Origin: Aneurinibacillus sp.
GTDB taxonomy: Bacteria; Bacillota; UBA5301; DYFA01
Length of the DNA: 47,039 nucleotides
Assembly (NCBI GenBank): GCA_020725425.1
Contig: DYFA01000034.1
Location: forward strand, 1-47,039
Reading direction: 5' to 3'
Each line of letters opens with the position of its first letter. Within the stretch, counting starts at the first letter, position 1. A program made the translations under genes and the position numbers. Positions 8,365-22,412 of the stretch are shown here, piece by piece. Below the pieces are notes generated by a model, which searched no databases, was not told the origin of the DNA, and worked only from the letters and a program-made list of their open reading frames with translations.

Positions 8365-10596
8365 TTACGCGCCGACCTTGAGCGGGCTGTGTCCCCCCTC
8401 CGGGCGGTGGAGGCTGAGGAGGTCGAGGATCAGCGCCACCTTGCCGTCTCCCAGAATAGTCGCTCCGGCAAAGCCGCGCACGTCGGCGAAGAGCGAGTCG
8501 AGGGACTTGATCACGATTTCCTGCTGCCCGAGGAGTTGGTCGACCACGAGCCCCAGCCTTCGGCCGCCGCTCTTGACCACCACCACGTCGAGTTCACTCT
8601 CCCCCTCGCCGGCGTCGGGGGTGGCAAAGAGCACCCCCAGCCGGATGACGGGGATCACCTGGCCGCGGAAGAGCAGGTACTCAGCGCGCTGGATGGACTT
8701 GAGGGCGTCCTGGGGAACCTTGATGATCTCCTCAATGTTCTCGAGAGGCAGGGCGTACACTTCATGCTGGCCGAGCTTGACCAGGAGGGCCTGGATAATG
8801 GCGAGGGTGAGCGGAAGCTTGATTACGAAGCGGGATCCCGCCCCGGGTTTGGAGTGGAGTTCAACCGTGCCGTTGAGCGACTGGATTTTGTTGTTCACCA
8901 CGTCCAGACCGACCCCGCGCCCGGAGATGTCGGTCACCTTGTCGGCGGTGCTGAAGCCGGAGCGGAAGAGCAGGGAGTACGCCTCCTGCTCAGTCATCTG
9001 GGCCGCCTCCTCGGCGGTGACCACCCCGCGCTCGACCGCCCTGGCCTTCACCTTGGTCACGTCGACCCCTTTGCCGTCGTCCGAGACCTCGACCACCACC
9101 TGGTTCCCCTCGTGGCGGGCGGTGAGGCGAACTTCGCCCACCGGGTTCTTGCCCACGGCCTTCCGGACATCAGGGGGCTCCACCCCGTGGTCCACGGCGT
9201 TGCGCAGGAGATGGACGAGCGGGTCACCGATCTCGTCGACCACCGTGCGGTCCAGCTCGGTTTCGTGGCCCTCGATGACCAGGTTGATCTCCTTCCCCAA
9301 TTCCCGGGCGAGATCCCGGACCATGCGGGGAAACCGGTTGAAGACCTGGTCGATGGGGACCATCCGGGCCTTCATGACCAGCCCCTGCAGGTCGGTGGTG
9401 ATGCGCGCCAGCTCCTCGATCGTCTCGCTGAGCATCGGCACCTTGGCCTGCATGCCGATCTGCGAGAGGCGGCTCCGGTTGATGACCAGCTCCCCCACCA
9501 GGTTCATAAGGCTGTCGAGCTTCTCGATGTCCACGCGCACCGTCTGGCGCACGGCCTGGTGTCCGACGGTGGTTGCCTTGGCCGCTCCCGGCGCGGCTGC
9601 TCCGCCCTCCGCCGGGGCATCCAGGTGCGCGGCGTCGGACGCCGCAGCCGCTTCTGGAGCCGCGGCTTCGACGTGCGGGGGCGTTGGGACGGCGGAGGGC
9701 CCGGCCGCCGGCGCCGCCCCCTCGTCCTGCCCGGCCTGGGCCGCTGTCGGCGCCAGCTGGTAGGCGCTAACCCGGACCCGGGAGATCTCCGAGACCGAGT
9801 GGACCACGTTCAGGACCTCCTCCGCCATCAAGCGGGTGGCGTACAGCAGGCTGAAGACCCGGGCGAACTTGTCCTCCTCCAGCGCTTCCACGGGGGGCTG
9901 GATGTGGACGACCTGCCCCTGGTCCTCCAGGTTCCGCACGACCAGGTACGCCCGGGCCGACTTGAGGATACACTGTTCGTCGAGCTCCACATCCACCTGG
10001 TAGAGCCGGTAGGCATTCTCCACGGCTTCCGCCAGCACGGCGGCCTCCTCCGGGGTGGGGGTGAGCGCCGGCGCTTCGAGCCCTTGGTCGCCCGCCCGGC
10101 TCTGCTCGGCTTCCCCGCCCGCCGCCGGTTCAGCCGCCGCGGGGACCTCGGGCGTGCCGGCCGTCGGGGCGGGCGGCGGCGCCGGAGCGGGCGGCGCGGC
10201 GGCGGGCTTCCCGCCCCCGCCTGCCAGACCCTGGAGGTCTTTGACCAGTCCGGAGGGATCGAGCGAGGTGTCCCCCCCCCCCGCCGCCACCGCGTTGGTG
10301 AACCCTTCCAGGACATCGAGGCAGCGGAAGAGCACGTCCATGGACTCGGGCCTCACCTCGAGCTGCTTCTGGCGGAACTTGTCCAGCACGTTCTCCATGG
10401 CATGCGTCAACTCCGCCACCGCCGAGAAGCCCATCGTCGCCGACATGCCCTTGAGGGTGTGCGCGGCGCGGAAGACGCGCTCGATGACCGCCGAATCTTT
10501 CGGGTTCGTCTCCAGGGCCAGGAACCCCTCGCTCATCGCCTGGAGGTGCTCCCGGGCCTCGTCCAGAAAGATCCCGAGATACTGGGACATGTCCAT
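8365..10596 (-). CDS. cheA: CheA, chemotaxis histidine kinase
   Basis: Core chemotaxis kinase of 743 residues. The order is a P1 Hpt domain with phospho-acceptor His46 (AAHTLKGM), an Ala/Pro-rich linker with a P2-like response-regulator docking region (about 185-275), a dimerisation helix pair, an HATPase with N box LLRNAVDHG and a DISGRGVGLDVV glycine motif, and a C-terminal CheW-like P5 domain. The ATG at 10594-10596 lies 2 bases from the cheW stop. The Pro/Ala linkers around P2 are long and low in complexity, as is common in GC-rich genomes. Confidence 0.96.
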   Translation of the reverse strand: MDMSQYLGIFLDEAREHLQAMSEGFLALETNPKDSAVIERVFRAAHTLKGMSATMGFSAVAELTHAMENVLDKFRQKQLEVRPESMDVLFRCLDVLEGFTNAVAAGGGDTSLDPSGLVKDLQGLAGGGGKPAAAPPAPAPPPAPTAGTPEVPAAAEPAAGGEAEQSRAGDQGLEAPALTPTPEEAAVLAEAVENAYRLYQVDVELDEQCILKSARAYLVVRNLEDQGQVVHIQPPVEALEEDKFARVFSLLYATRLMAEEVLNVVHSVSEISRVRVSAYQLAPTAAQAGQDEGAAPAAGPSAVPTPPHVEAAAPEAAAASDAAHLDAPAEGGAAAPGAAKATTVGHQAVRQTVRVDIEKLDSLMNLVGELVINRSRLSQIGMQAKVPMLSETIEELARITTDLQGLVMKARMVPIDQVFNRFPRMVRDLARELGKEINLVIEGHETELDRTVVDEIGDPLVHLLRNAVDHGVEPPDVRKAVGKNPVGEVRLTARHEGNQVVVEVSDDGKGVDVTKVKARAVERGVVTAEEAAQMTEQEAYSLLFRSGFSTADKVTDISGRGVGLDVVNNKIQSLNGTVELHSKPGAGSRFVIKLPLTLAIIQALLVKLGQHEVYALPLENIEEIIKVPQDALKSIQRAEYLLFRGQVIPVIRLGVLFATPDAGEGESELDVVVVKSGGRRLGLVVDQLLGQQEIVIKSLDSLFADVRGFAGATILGDGKVALILDLLSLHRPEGGHSPLKVGA

Positions 10597-10598
10597 GC

Positions 10599-11060
10599 TC
10601 AGCCCACCTGCCTTTCCGCCTCAACCGTCTCCTCGCCGCTCTTGGCCAGGACGCGGTCCAGGTTGAGCCAGGTCAGCAACCGGTCGCCGAGCTTCACGAT
10701 GCCTTCCACCAGGTCCTGCGACACGCTGCCCATCATCACGGAGGCCGGCTCGATCTGACCCCGCTCGACCAGCGTCGTTTCCGACACCCCATCCACCAGC
10801 AGCCCCGCCACATGTTCTCCGACCTTGACCACCACCAGGCGGGACGTCTCCCCGACCGTGGTGACCCCCAGGGAGAGGCGCTGCTTCAGGTCGATGGCGG
10901 GCAGAACCTTGCCGCGCAGGTTGAACACTCCGAGGATGAACGAGGGGGCCCGCGGCACCCGGGTGATTTCGGCCACGTTGATGATCTCCTGCACCTGGTC
11001 GATCGTCACGGCATACTCAACGCCGCTCAGGTGGAAAACAACCAACTGGACGCTCTCCAT
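10599..11060 (-). CDS. cheW: CheW, chemotaxis coupling protein
   Basis: Scaffold linking chemoreceptors to CheA. The 153-residue single CheW domain shows LVVFHLSGVEYAVTIDQVQE, then VPRAPSFILGVFNLRGKVLP and the conserved tail LLTWLNLDRVL. An ATG follows a GGAGGAGG ribosome site. It is first in cheW-cheA-cheB, with stop and cheA start 2 bases apart, so co-translation is likely. Confidence 0.93.
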   Translation of the reverse strand: MESVQLVVFHLSGVEYAVTIDQVQEIINVAEITRVPRAPSFILGVFNLRGKVLPAIDLKQRLSLGVTTVGETSRLVVVKVGEHVAGLLVDGVSETTLVERGQIEPASVMMGSVSQDLVEGIVKLGDRLLTWLNLDRVLAKSGEETVEAERQVG

Positions 11061-11078
11061 CCCTCAGCCTCCTCCAAG

Positions 11079-11102
11079 GCCGGACAGCCCGGACTGTCCG
11101 GC
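11079..11102. repeat. 9-bp perfect inverted repeat upstream of cheW
   Basis: GCCGGACAG and CTGTCCGGC flank a 6-base loop, just ahead of the cheW ribosome site in the gap to the CPBP-family gene. No T tract follows on either strand, so this is either a weak terminator or a leader hairpin for cheW. Confidence 0.5.
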
Positions 11103-11125
11103 GCTGGTGACTGTTTTCGGCAGAA

Positions 11126-14133
<3,008 letters not shown>

Positions 14134-14271
14134 CCTGATCTCCTCCTTCGTTCGCCTCTACCGGTTTTCTTCGCAGGGCGGCTGCCGTTCCCCTGCCATT
14201 CCCACGCCGTGACGGGCGGAGGGAAGAAGGCATATGATGGCGTGCCCGGCGCGACCGGGGAGAAGGGGGTT

Positions 14272-15594
14272 ATGAGGGTGATCACCATCTACGTCGTGCG
14301 GCCCGGGGACACTCTCTGGGCCATCGCTCAAAGCCAGGGGGTGCCCCTGGACACGCTCATCGCGGCCAACGCTCTGCCCGACCCGAACCAGCTCGTGGTG
14401 GGCCAGGCGATCATCATTCCGTCCCGGCCCGTCCCGCGGACCTACACTGTCCGGCCGGGCGACACCCTGTACGCCATCGCCCGGAGGTTCGGCACGACGG
14501 TGAGCGCCCTGGTGGCGGCCAATCGCATCGTCAATCCCAACCTCATCTACCCGGGACAGGTGCTGGTCATCCCGACGGCGGAGCCACCCAAGCCGGAGGT
14601 CAGCGTCAACGGGTACATCTTCCCGATCAGCCGGACCCGGGCAGCAGCGCTGTTTGGGCGCTTCGGCGACCTGCTCACTTACATCTGCATCTTCTCCCTG
14701 GCGGTGGACGGAAGGGGCGGGCTGATCCCGCCGGGCGACATCACACCGGTGGTGACCGAGGCTCGGGCCCGGGGCATCGCTCCTCTGATCACCCTGTCCA
14801 ACTTCTCGGCGGAAGCCGGCACCTTCACCTCCGAACTGGCCCGGTCGGTCCTGGCCAACCGGGACGTGCGCGACCGGACCATCGAGAACCTCCTGGGCTA
14901 CCTGCGCGGTTCAGGCCTCGTCGGGGTGAACGTCGATTTTGAGAACATGTTCCCGGAGGACCGGCCGCTCTACAACGACTTCATCCGCCTGCTCACCGAT
15001 CGCCTCCGCGCCGAAGGCCTCCTCTCCACCATCGCCGCCGCCCCCAAGCCGGCCGACTTCCCGACCCTGCCCTGGGTAGGGGCCTTCGACTACGCCACTC
15101 TGGGGGCGATCGTCGACTGGCTGGTCATCATGACCTATGAGTGGGGATGGATCGGCGGGCCGCCGATGGCTATCGCCCCGGCCAACCAGGTGCGGCGGGC
15201 GCTGACCTACGCCGTCTCCCAGATCCCGCGGGAGAAAATTCTACAGGGGATCCCGCTCTACGGCTACGACTGGGAGCTGCCGGACACCCCGGAGAATCTC
15301 GCCGTGCACCGCACCCACCAGGAGGCGCTCCGGATCGCGGTGGCCCGCGGGGCGGCCATCGAGTACGACCCGGTGGCAGAGGCGCCAGTCATCCGCTACA
15401 CTGACGAGGCCGGGGTCGCCCACGAGCTCTGGTTCGAGGATGCCCGGTCGCTCCTGGCGCTCTTCGCCCTCAACCGGGAATTCGGCCTCCTGGGGATCAG
15501 CTTCTGGCACCTGCTCGAAGACTGGCCGGCCGCCTGGACGGTGGTCCGGGAGACCTTCACCGTGCGGAAGCGGCTCGACCTGCTCGGAACGTAA
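14272..15594 (+). CDS. LysM-LysM-GH18 peptidoglycan hydrolase (YaaH/SleL type)
   Basis: Probable spore or cell-wall glucosaminidase. Two LysM domains (about residues 6-50 and 54-99, each with VRPGDTL(W/Y)AIA) bind peptidoglycan. They are followed by a GH18 barrel with the catalytic strand VGVNVDFENM, Glu224 being the proton donor, and MTYEWGW near 290. The order and 440-residue length match Bacillus YaaH/SleL, which help degrade spore cortex fragments. The ATG at 14272 with GAAGGGGG upstream was preferred over a longer in-frame start. It has no classical signal peptide, as in YaaH. A spore role is inferred from family only. Confidence 0.86.
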   Translation: MRVITIYVVRPGDTLWAIAQSQGVPLDTLIAANALPDPNQLVVGQAIIIPSRPVPRTYTVRPGDTLYAIARRFGTTVSALVAANRIVNPNLIYPGQVLVIPTAEPPKPEVSVNGYIFPISRTRAAALFGRFGDLLTYICIFSLAVDGRGGLIPPGDITPVVTEARARGIAPLITLSNFSAEAGTFTSELARSVLANRDVRDRTIENLLGYLRGSGLVGVNVDFENMFPEDRPLYNDFIRLLTDRLRAEGLLSTIAAAPKPADFPTLPWVGAFDYATLGAIVDWLVIMTYEWGWIGGPPMAIAPANQVRRALTYAVSQIPREKILQGIPLYGYDWELPDTPENLAVHRTHQEALRIAVARGAAIEYDPVAEAPVIRYTDEAGVAHELWFEDARSLLALFALNREFGLLGISFWHLLEDWPAAWTVVRETFTVRKRLDLLGT

Positions 15595-15596
15595 GC

Positions 15597-15625
15597 CGAG
15601 GCTGCCCACAAGCGGGGCAGCCTCG
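15597..15625. terminator. Bidirectional hairpin terminator
   Basis: A perfect 11-bp stem (CGAGGCTGCCC pairing GGGCAGCCTCG) with a 7-base loop lies 2 bases after the GH18 stop and 9 bases past the 3' end of the opposing tRNA. Flanking T tracts are short on both strands, so termination strength is uncertain. Confidence 0.7.
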
Positions 15626-15634
15626 CAAACTTTC

Positions 15635-15709
15635 TGGTGCGCCTAGCAGGAATCGAACCTGCGCACCCGGCTCCGGAGGCCGGTGCTCTATCCGCTGAGC
15701 TATAGGCGC
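15635..15709 (-). tRNA. tRNA-Arg (anticodon CCG), CCA encoded
   Basis: Read on the minus strand, the acceptor GCGCCTA pairs TAGGCGC, the D arm is GCTCAGCGGATAGAGC, and the anticodon stem CCGGC/GCCGG encloses the loop CTCCGGA, giving anticodon CCG for codon CGG. The T arm is GCAGG-TTCGATT-CCTGC, and a genomically encoded CCA follows the A discriminator. All four arms pair fully. Confidence 0.95.
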
Positions 15710-15738
15710 ACGCTTTCGAGTGCGGTGTTAATTATACC

Positions 15739-17988
15739 TCACCTCACCCGGGATTGCAAGGCGGGCGGTGCGGGCTCCCACCGCACCTCGATCGTGTCCC
15801 CCTCGGAGAGCGGCGAGGTGTACTCGGCCTCGGCGCCGTTCAGCCGGAGCACCAGACGCTGGCCCGCGGAGGCGGCGGAGAGGTCCACAGGGTAGTAGTT
15901 GAACACCTCGGCGAAATAAGCCTGGGCATCGCCCCCCTGCTCCACCCGGAGATCGGCCCCTTCGGGCACCGGGTCGTCAGGCTTGGCCTCCCGCCCGTTG
16001 ACCAGCACCCCGCCCCGCCGGCCGGGGATCGTCACCGGCGTGCCGTTGACCGAGACGTGAAGATCTCGCCCGGGGCGCCAAGCCTGTTCACCCTCTGCTT
16101 CCAGAAGCTCGGCCACCGTAGGCCGGGTGTCCTCGCGGCGCAGGACCTCCACCGAATCGCCCGGCCGCAGCTCCCGGTCGAGCGGGGCCTCCTGCCCGTT
16201 GACCAGCACCGCCTGCCGCCTGGAGGGATAGGTCCGCCGGCTCCCGTTGTAGTAGTAGGTGAAGGATGCGCCCTCTCCGCCGTCCAGGTCGACGTCCATC
16301 AACTCCAGAAGGTCCCGGAGGCGGTTGCGCGGGGCGAACTCCACCTCCGCCCCGTCAGGCACCGGGTCGGTGTAGCGGGCCGCCCGGCCGTCGATCGTCA
16401 GATGGGGCCGGAGGACGATCCGCCGCTTGTTCAGGCTCACCGGTATGTCCGGAACCCGGGGGACCAGGTCGGCCAGGGTCGCGGCCGCGTCCCGGCCATC
16501 CACGGCCGGGATCACCGTAATCCGGTCTCCGTCGTCGATCGGCGTGTCCAGACCGGCCTCCTTTCCTCCCAAGAGGAGTCTCCCCGGCTGCCCCGGTGTG
16601 CCCGGCACCACTCGGAATTCCCCGTTCACCTTGACCGTCAACGCCAAGCCCAACCGGCCGCGCAGGGAACCTGCCGGCACCCCCGCCGCCAGCAGGGCAT
16701 CGGCCACGCGGGGCGCCACCAGGTTGAACAGGCGGACGCGCCGGTCGTTGACCGTCACCTCCCAGGAGCGGAAGGCCAGCCCTTTCTGGCTGCGGGCGGA
16801 GAGGGCGATCCCGATGGGAGTCACGGCCTCGGGACCGGAAAGCCCTTCGAGGTCTCCCGCCAGCTCCACGGGGAGCTCTTCCCGTCCCCGGACGACCACG
16901 CGGGATGGCGCCAGAGTGAGACGCTGAGCCAGCTTGGCGGGGAGCAGGGGTGTCAGACTTCCTCCGCCGACGCAGAGCACTGCCGACGGGGGCTTCTCGT
17001 TCAGGGCCACGATCCGCTCGGCGATCCGCTCCGCCAACTCCTCCACCACCGGCTCGATTTCGGCGAGCAGCTGGCTCTTGGGGCAGGTGTGCCGGTTCCC
17101 CAGGACGTCGGTGAACGTCACCTCACCGCCAGCCGCCAGTTCCCGCTTCACTTGTTCCGCAGTGGCAAAGTCGAGCAGGTAGTTCTCGCAGAGGCGCTCT
17201 GAGACCTCGTCCCCGGCGAACGGCACCATGCCGAAGGCGATGATCGAGCCGTGGCGGGCGACGGCGATGTCCGACGTTCCGGCCCCGATGTCAACCAAGG
17301 AGAGGTTGAGCTGGCGAAGGTCGACCGGGATCGCGACGTGGCTCGCGGCGATCGGCTCCAGGGTCATGCTGGAGACCGTCAGGCCCGCCCGGCGCAGCAC
17401 CGTGTAAAGCGAGTCCACGACCACCTCGGGTAGAAAGGTGGCGAGCACCTCCACCGCGATCTGCCGCCCCCGGTGCCCCACCAGGTTCTTGATGCGGCTC
17501 CCGTCCAGCTCGTAGGCGACCACTGCGTAACCCACGCAATGATAGACCTCCTCGGCCGCGGCCGAGGGAGCAGCCGCCTCCCGCCGGGTAGCCCCTGACG
17601 CGGCAGACTCCTCCCGGAGTTGGGCCTGGGCGAGCTGGACCGCCTCCAACTCCCACCGTCGGACATCCTCTGCCTCAATCTCCCCGAGTTGGGCCGTTTC
17701 GGCAGTGATCCTCGCCCGGCGCGTCAAGAGCGCCCGCCCGGCCGCCGCCACCGCCGCCTCCGTCAGCGTCAGGCCAAGACGCTGCTCCAGCTCCTCTTTG
17801 ACCTGCCGTACGACGGAGGCCACCGCCTCGATATCGTGGATCTGCCCGTCGAGCATGGAGCGGCTGCGGTGTTCCAGCGTGACTGAAGCCAGGACCACCG
17901 GCTGAGGGCCGTGGTCGTCCATGACCAGCCCGGTGACGGTGCGCGTCCCGGTGTCGAGGGCGAAGATCAGGTCGTTCGGGTTGGCCAT
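15739..17988 (-). CDS. FtsA/PilM-like actin-fold ATPase with repeated C-terminal domains
   Basis: A 749-residue protein. The first ~380 residues carry an actin-fold ATPase of the FtsA type: phosphate-1 motif ALDTGTRTVTGLV, an SHS2-like insert, phosphate-2 LSLVDIGAGTSDIAVA and adenosine motif VLCVGGGSLTP. The remainder is unlike cell-division FtsA. It contains at least five units ending in a motif of the type DxxPxxDGDxIxV (for example DTPIDDGDRITVIP, TDPVPDGAEVEFAP, SPLSEGDTIEVRW), reminiscent of beta-grasp/ThiS-like folds. There is no C-terminal amphipathic membrane helix. Similar large FtsA-domain proteins occur in Clostridia, but no function is known to me. ATG at 17986-17988. Confidence 0.75.
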   Translation of the reverse strand: MANPNDLIFALDTGTRTVTGLVMDDHGPQPVVLASVTLEHRSRSMLDGQIHDIEAVASVVRQVKEELEQRLGLTLTEAAVAAAGRALLTRRARITAETAQLGEIEAEDVRRWELEAVQLAQAQLREESAASGATRREAAAPSAAAEEVYHCVGYAVVAYELDGSRIKNLVGHRGRQIAVEVLATFLPEVVVDSLYTVLRRAGLTVSSMTLEPIAASHVAIPVDLRQLNLSLVDIGAGTSDIAVARHGSIIAFGMVPFAGDEVSERLCENYLLDFATAEQVKRELAAGGEVTFTDVLGNRHTCPKSQLLAEIEPVVEELAERIAERIVALNEKPPSAVLCVGGGSLTPLLPAKLAQRLTLAPSRVVVRGREELPVELAGDLEGLSGPEAVTPIGIALSARSQKGLAFRSWEVTVNDRRVRLFNLVAPRVADALLAAGVPAGSLRGRLGLALTVKVNGEFRVVPGTPGQPGRLLLGGKEAGLDTPIDDGDRITVIPAVDGRDAAATLADLVPRVPDIPVSLNKRRIVLRPHLTIDGRAARYTDPVPDGAEVEFAPRNRLRDLLELMDVDLDGGEGASFTYYYNGSRRTYPSRRQAVLVNGQEAPLDRELRPGDSVEVLRREDTRPTVAELLEAEGEQAWRPGRDLHVSVNGTPVTIPGRRGGVLVNGREAKPDDPVPEGADLRVEQGGDAQAYFAEVFNYYPVDLSAASAGQRLVLRLNGAEAEYTSPLSEGDTIEVRWEPAPPALQSRVR

Positions 17989-17995
17989 CTCGGAT

Positions 17996-19180
17996 TCACC
18001 TTCCCTTCCGCAGCGCGCAGCGTGCCTCGTAGAGCGCGGCCTGCTCCCCCATGTCCGCCACCGCCGCCGGGGTCAGGAGGTTGACGCTGCCGCCGTTCCG
18101 GCGCCAGTAGGTCCAGGAGGAGACGTAGACGTCCTCCTCCTCCAGGAAGGTGGTCGCCGGCAAGACCAGATCGGCCAGTTCGGCCGTATCGGTGAGGAAG
18201 TGCTCGATCGACACCTTGAACGGCACCCGCTCCGGGGCCGCCCTCACCCGTCGTGACTCCGGCGCCTGGCAGGCCGGGTTGGCCCGGGCGATCACCGCCA
18301 CCGCCACCGGACGGTCGCTCCTCTGCAGCGCTTCAAGGTCCTCCCCGAGGCAGGCGCGCCGGACAGAGCGGACCTCCTGCGGCAACTCCCGCCCCTCCAG
18401 GGACGCCAGCTCTCTCCAGTGGCGGTGAGCGTAGCTCACCCCCCCGCCCGGAACGCCCACGCTCCCGGCGATGGCTCCCAGCGCGTCAATCGCCCGGACG
18501 GTGGCGCCGCCGTTCCGGTAGCGTTGCAGGCCCCACCCCAGGATGAAGGCAGCCGGGTGGCGGTCGCTCAATAGCCCGGCGAGCCGCCGGATGTCCTCCG
18601 GCGACAAGCCGGTGACGGTGGCGGCACGCTCGGGGGTCCACTCCATGACCCGTTCCCGGTAGGCCGGAAACCCGACCGTATGTCCGGAGACGAACTCCGT
18701 GGCGTAACAGCCGGAGACGATCAGCTCCCGGGCGACGGCCTGGGCCAGGGCGGCGTCGGTGCCCGGCCGCGGCTGGAGGACCCAGTCGGCCAGCGCCGCG
18801 GACCGGGTGCGCTGCGGATCGATCAGCACCACCGGCGCGCCGCGGCGCCGGACTTCCCGGAGCAGCCACGCCGTCTGCAAGTTGGTGTCGACCGGGTTCC
18901 GGCCCCAGACGAGGACCAGCCGGCTCTTGAGCAGGTCGGGCGGTTCGTGGTGGCAGGCGACGCCGAAGTCGTACGCCTGCGCCGCGAGACCGGCGAAGAA
19001 GCACAGGCTCCCCCGGGGCACGGTCGCCCCGCCGAAGTGGGCGAAGAACCGCCGATCAAGCGCCTTCAGGAGCCCCTGGGAGCCGCCGCCCACAACTCCA
19101 AGGCTTCATCCCAGGAAATTCGGGTGAAGCCCCCCGTGGCAGTGCGGCGTCCGGCCGGCGCCGGCCTCCCCCATGGGCAA
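17996..19180 (-). pseudogene. Decayed molybdopterin oxidoreductase (CISM family) fragment
   Basis: The readable frame (17996-19093) covers only the central molybdopterin-binding domains: GLLKALDRRFFAHFGG, LVLVWGRNPVDTN, FILGWGLQRYRNGG, ELADLVLPATTFLEEEDVYV. Just upstream, in another frame (about 19094-19180), GGFTRISWDEALELW is recognisable as the N-terminal entry to the same domain. It is joined to the main frame by a deletion of some 30 residues and a frameshift. The 4Fe-4S N-terminus and the whole C-terminal molydopterin-binding domain are missing. I therefore call it a pseudogene. It lies directly behind hppA and next to the Moco genes. Confidence 0.8.
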
Positions 19181-19188
19181 TCCTCTCC

Positions 19189-21363
<2,175 letters not shown>

Positions 21364-21433
21364 TTCAACACTCCCTCCAGAATAGTGACGTTAGGGAGTA
21401 TTCGAGGGCCTGACAGCCATTCCTGCTTTTGCC

Positions 21434-22411
21434 TCAGACTGCCGCCTCACCCGCCGGCCGGGCGCACTCGCCTTCCCGCCCCGTCAGAATGCCGAGGGCA
21501 TGGGGCAGCGCCGGCAGAATCACCTCCAGGCACTCCTCCACCGCCTTCGGGCTGCCGGGCAGGTTGACGATGAGGGTCCGTTTCCGGATCCCCGCCAGCG
21601 CCCGGGAGAGCATCGCCCGCGGCGTATGGCGCAGGGAGGCGGCCCGGACTGCTTCGGGTATTCCCGGCACCGCCCGCTCCAGGACATCCAGCGTCGCTTC
21701 GGGAGTGACGTCGCGTGCCCCCAGCCCCGTCCCCCCGGTGGTGAGGAGGAGGTCGCACTCTCCCCGGTCGCAGAGGTCCGCCATGGTCCGGGCCAGGACC
21801 TCCCGCTCATCAGGCAGGACGTGGTAGACGACCACCTGTCCGCCGATCCCGCCTACCAGCCGCTGGATGGTGGGCCCGCTCTCGTCCACCCGCTCCCCCC
21901 GGAAACCTTTGTCGCTGGCGGTCAGGATGGCGACGCGCCAGGGTGCCGGGGTCGCGGAAGCCTCCGGAGCCGCCGTCTCAACGACGGAAACGGGATCTCC
22001 GGGAGCGACCCGGCCGCCCCGCAGGACGCGGGCGAAGATCCCCTCCCGCGGCATCACGCAGTCCCCCGCCTGGTAGTAGATGGCGCACCGGGTGTGGCAG
22101 ACCTTGCCGATCTGCGTCACCTCCAAGAGAACCTCCTCCCCCACGGCGAGGCGCGTCCCGATGGGCAACGCCGTCAGGTCGAGGCCCTCCGTGGTCAGGT
22201 TCTCGGCGAAGTCGCCCGGCTTGACCTTGAGCCCCTTCGCCTGCATCTTGCGGATGGACTCCAGGGCGAGGAGGCTGACCTGCCGGTGCCAGGGCGCGGC
22301 GTGGGCGTCGCCCTCGATCCCCCACTCCTCCTTCAGGACCACTTCCGACACGTTCTGTTTCCGCACCGACTTGGTGGCGCTGGTGTTTACCGCCACAATC
22401 CGGCCTTCCAT
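21434..22411 (-). CDS. MOSC domain - MogA/MoaB fusion protein
   Basis: A 325-residue two-domain protein. Residues about 1-145 form a MOSC domain (EWGIEGDAHAAPWHRQVSLL, GDFAENLTTEGLDL, GKVCHTRCAIYYQAGDCVMP), a predicted sulfur or cofactor carrier. Residues about 155-315 form MogA/MoaB with TTGGTGLGARDVTPEAT and NLPGSPKAVEECLEVILPAL, which adenylylates molybdopterin before molybdenum insertion. The ATG starts one base after the moaC stop. Such fusions occur in other anaerobes. It ends the riboswitch-led moaA-moaC unit; hppA begins 70 bases further on. Confidence 0.92.
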   Translation of the reverse strand: MEGRIVAVNTSATKSVRKQNVSEVVLKEEWGIEGDAHAAPWHRQVSLLALESIRKMQAKGLKVKPGDFAENLTTEGLDLTALPIGTRLAVGEEVLLEVTQIGKVCHTRCAIYYQAGDCVMPREGIFARVLRGGRVAPGDPVSVVETAAPEASATPAPWRVAILTASDKGFRGERVDESGPTIQRLVGGIGGQVVVYHVLPDEREVLARTMADLCDRGECDLLLTTGGTGLGARDVTPEATLDVLERAVPGIPEAVRAASLRHTPRAMLSRALAGIRKRTLIVNLPGSPKAVEECLEVILPALPHALGILTGREGECARPAGEAAV

Positions 22412-22412
22412 C

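Noticed and set aside
14209-14271. Earlier start for the LysM-GH18 protein
   Set aside because: The extra 21 residues show no signal peptide and lack a ribosome site, whereas the ATG at 14272 has GAAGGGGG just upstream and matches family starts.
17996-19093. Treating the molybdopterin oxidoreductase frame as an intact enzyme
   Set aside because: It lacks the iron-sulfur N-terminus and the C-terminal cofactor-binding domain, and the matching N-terminal piece is in another frame upstream.
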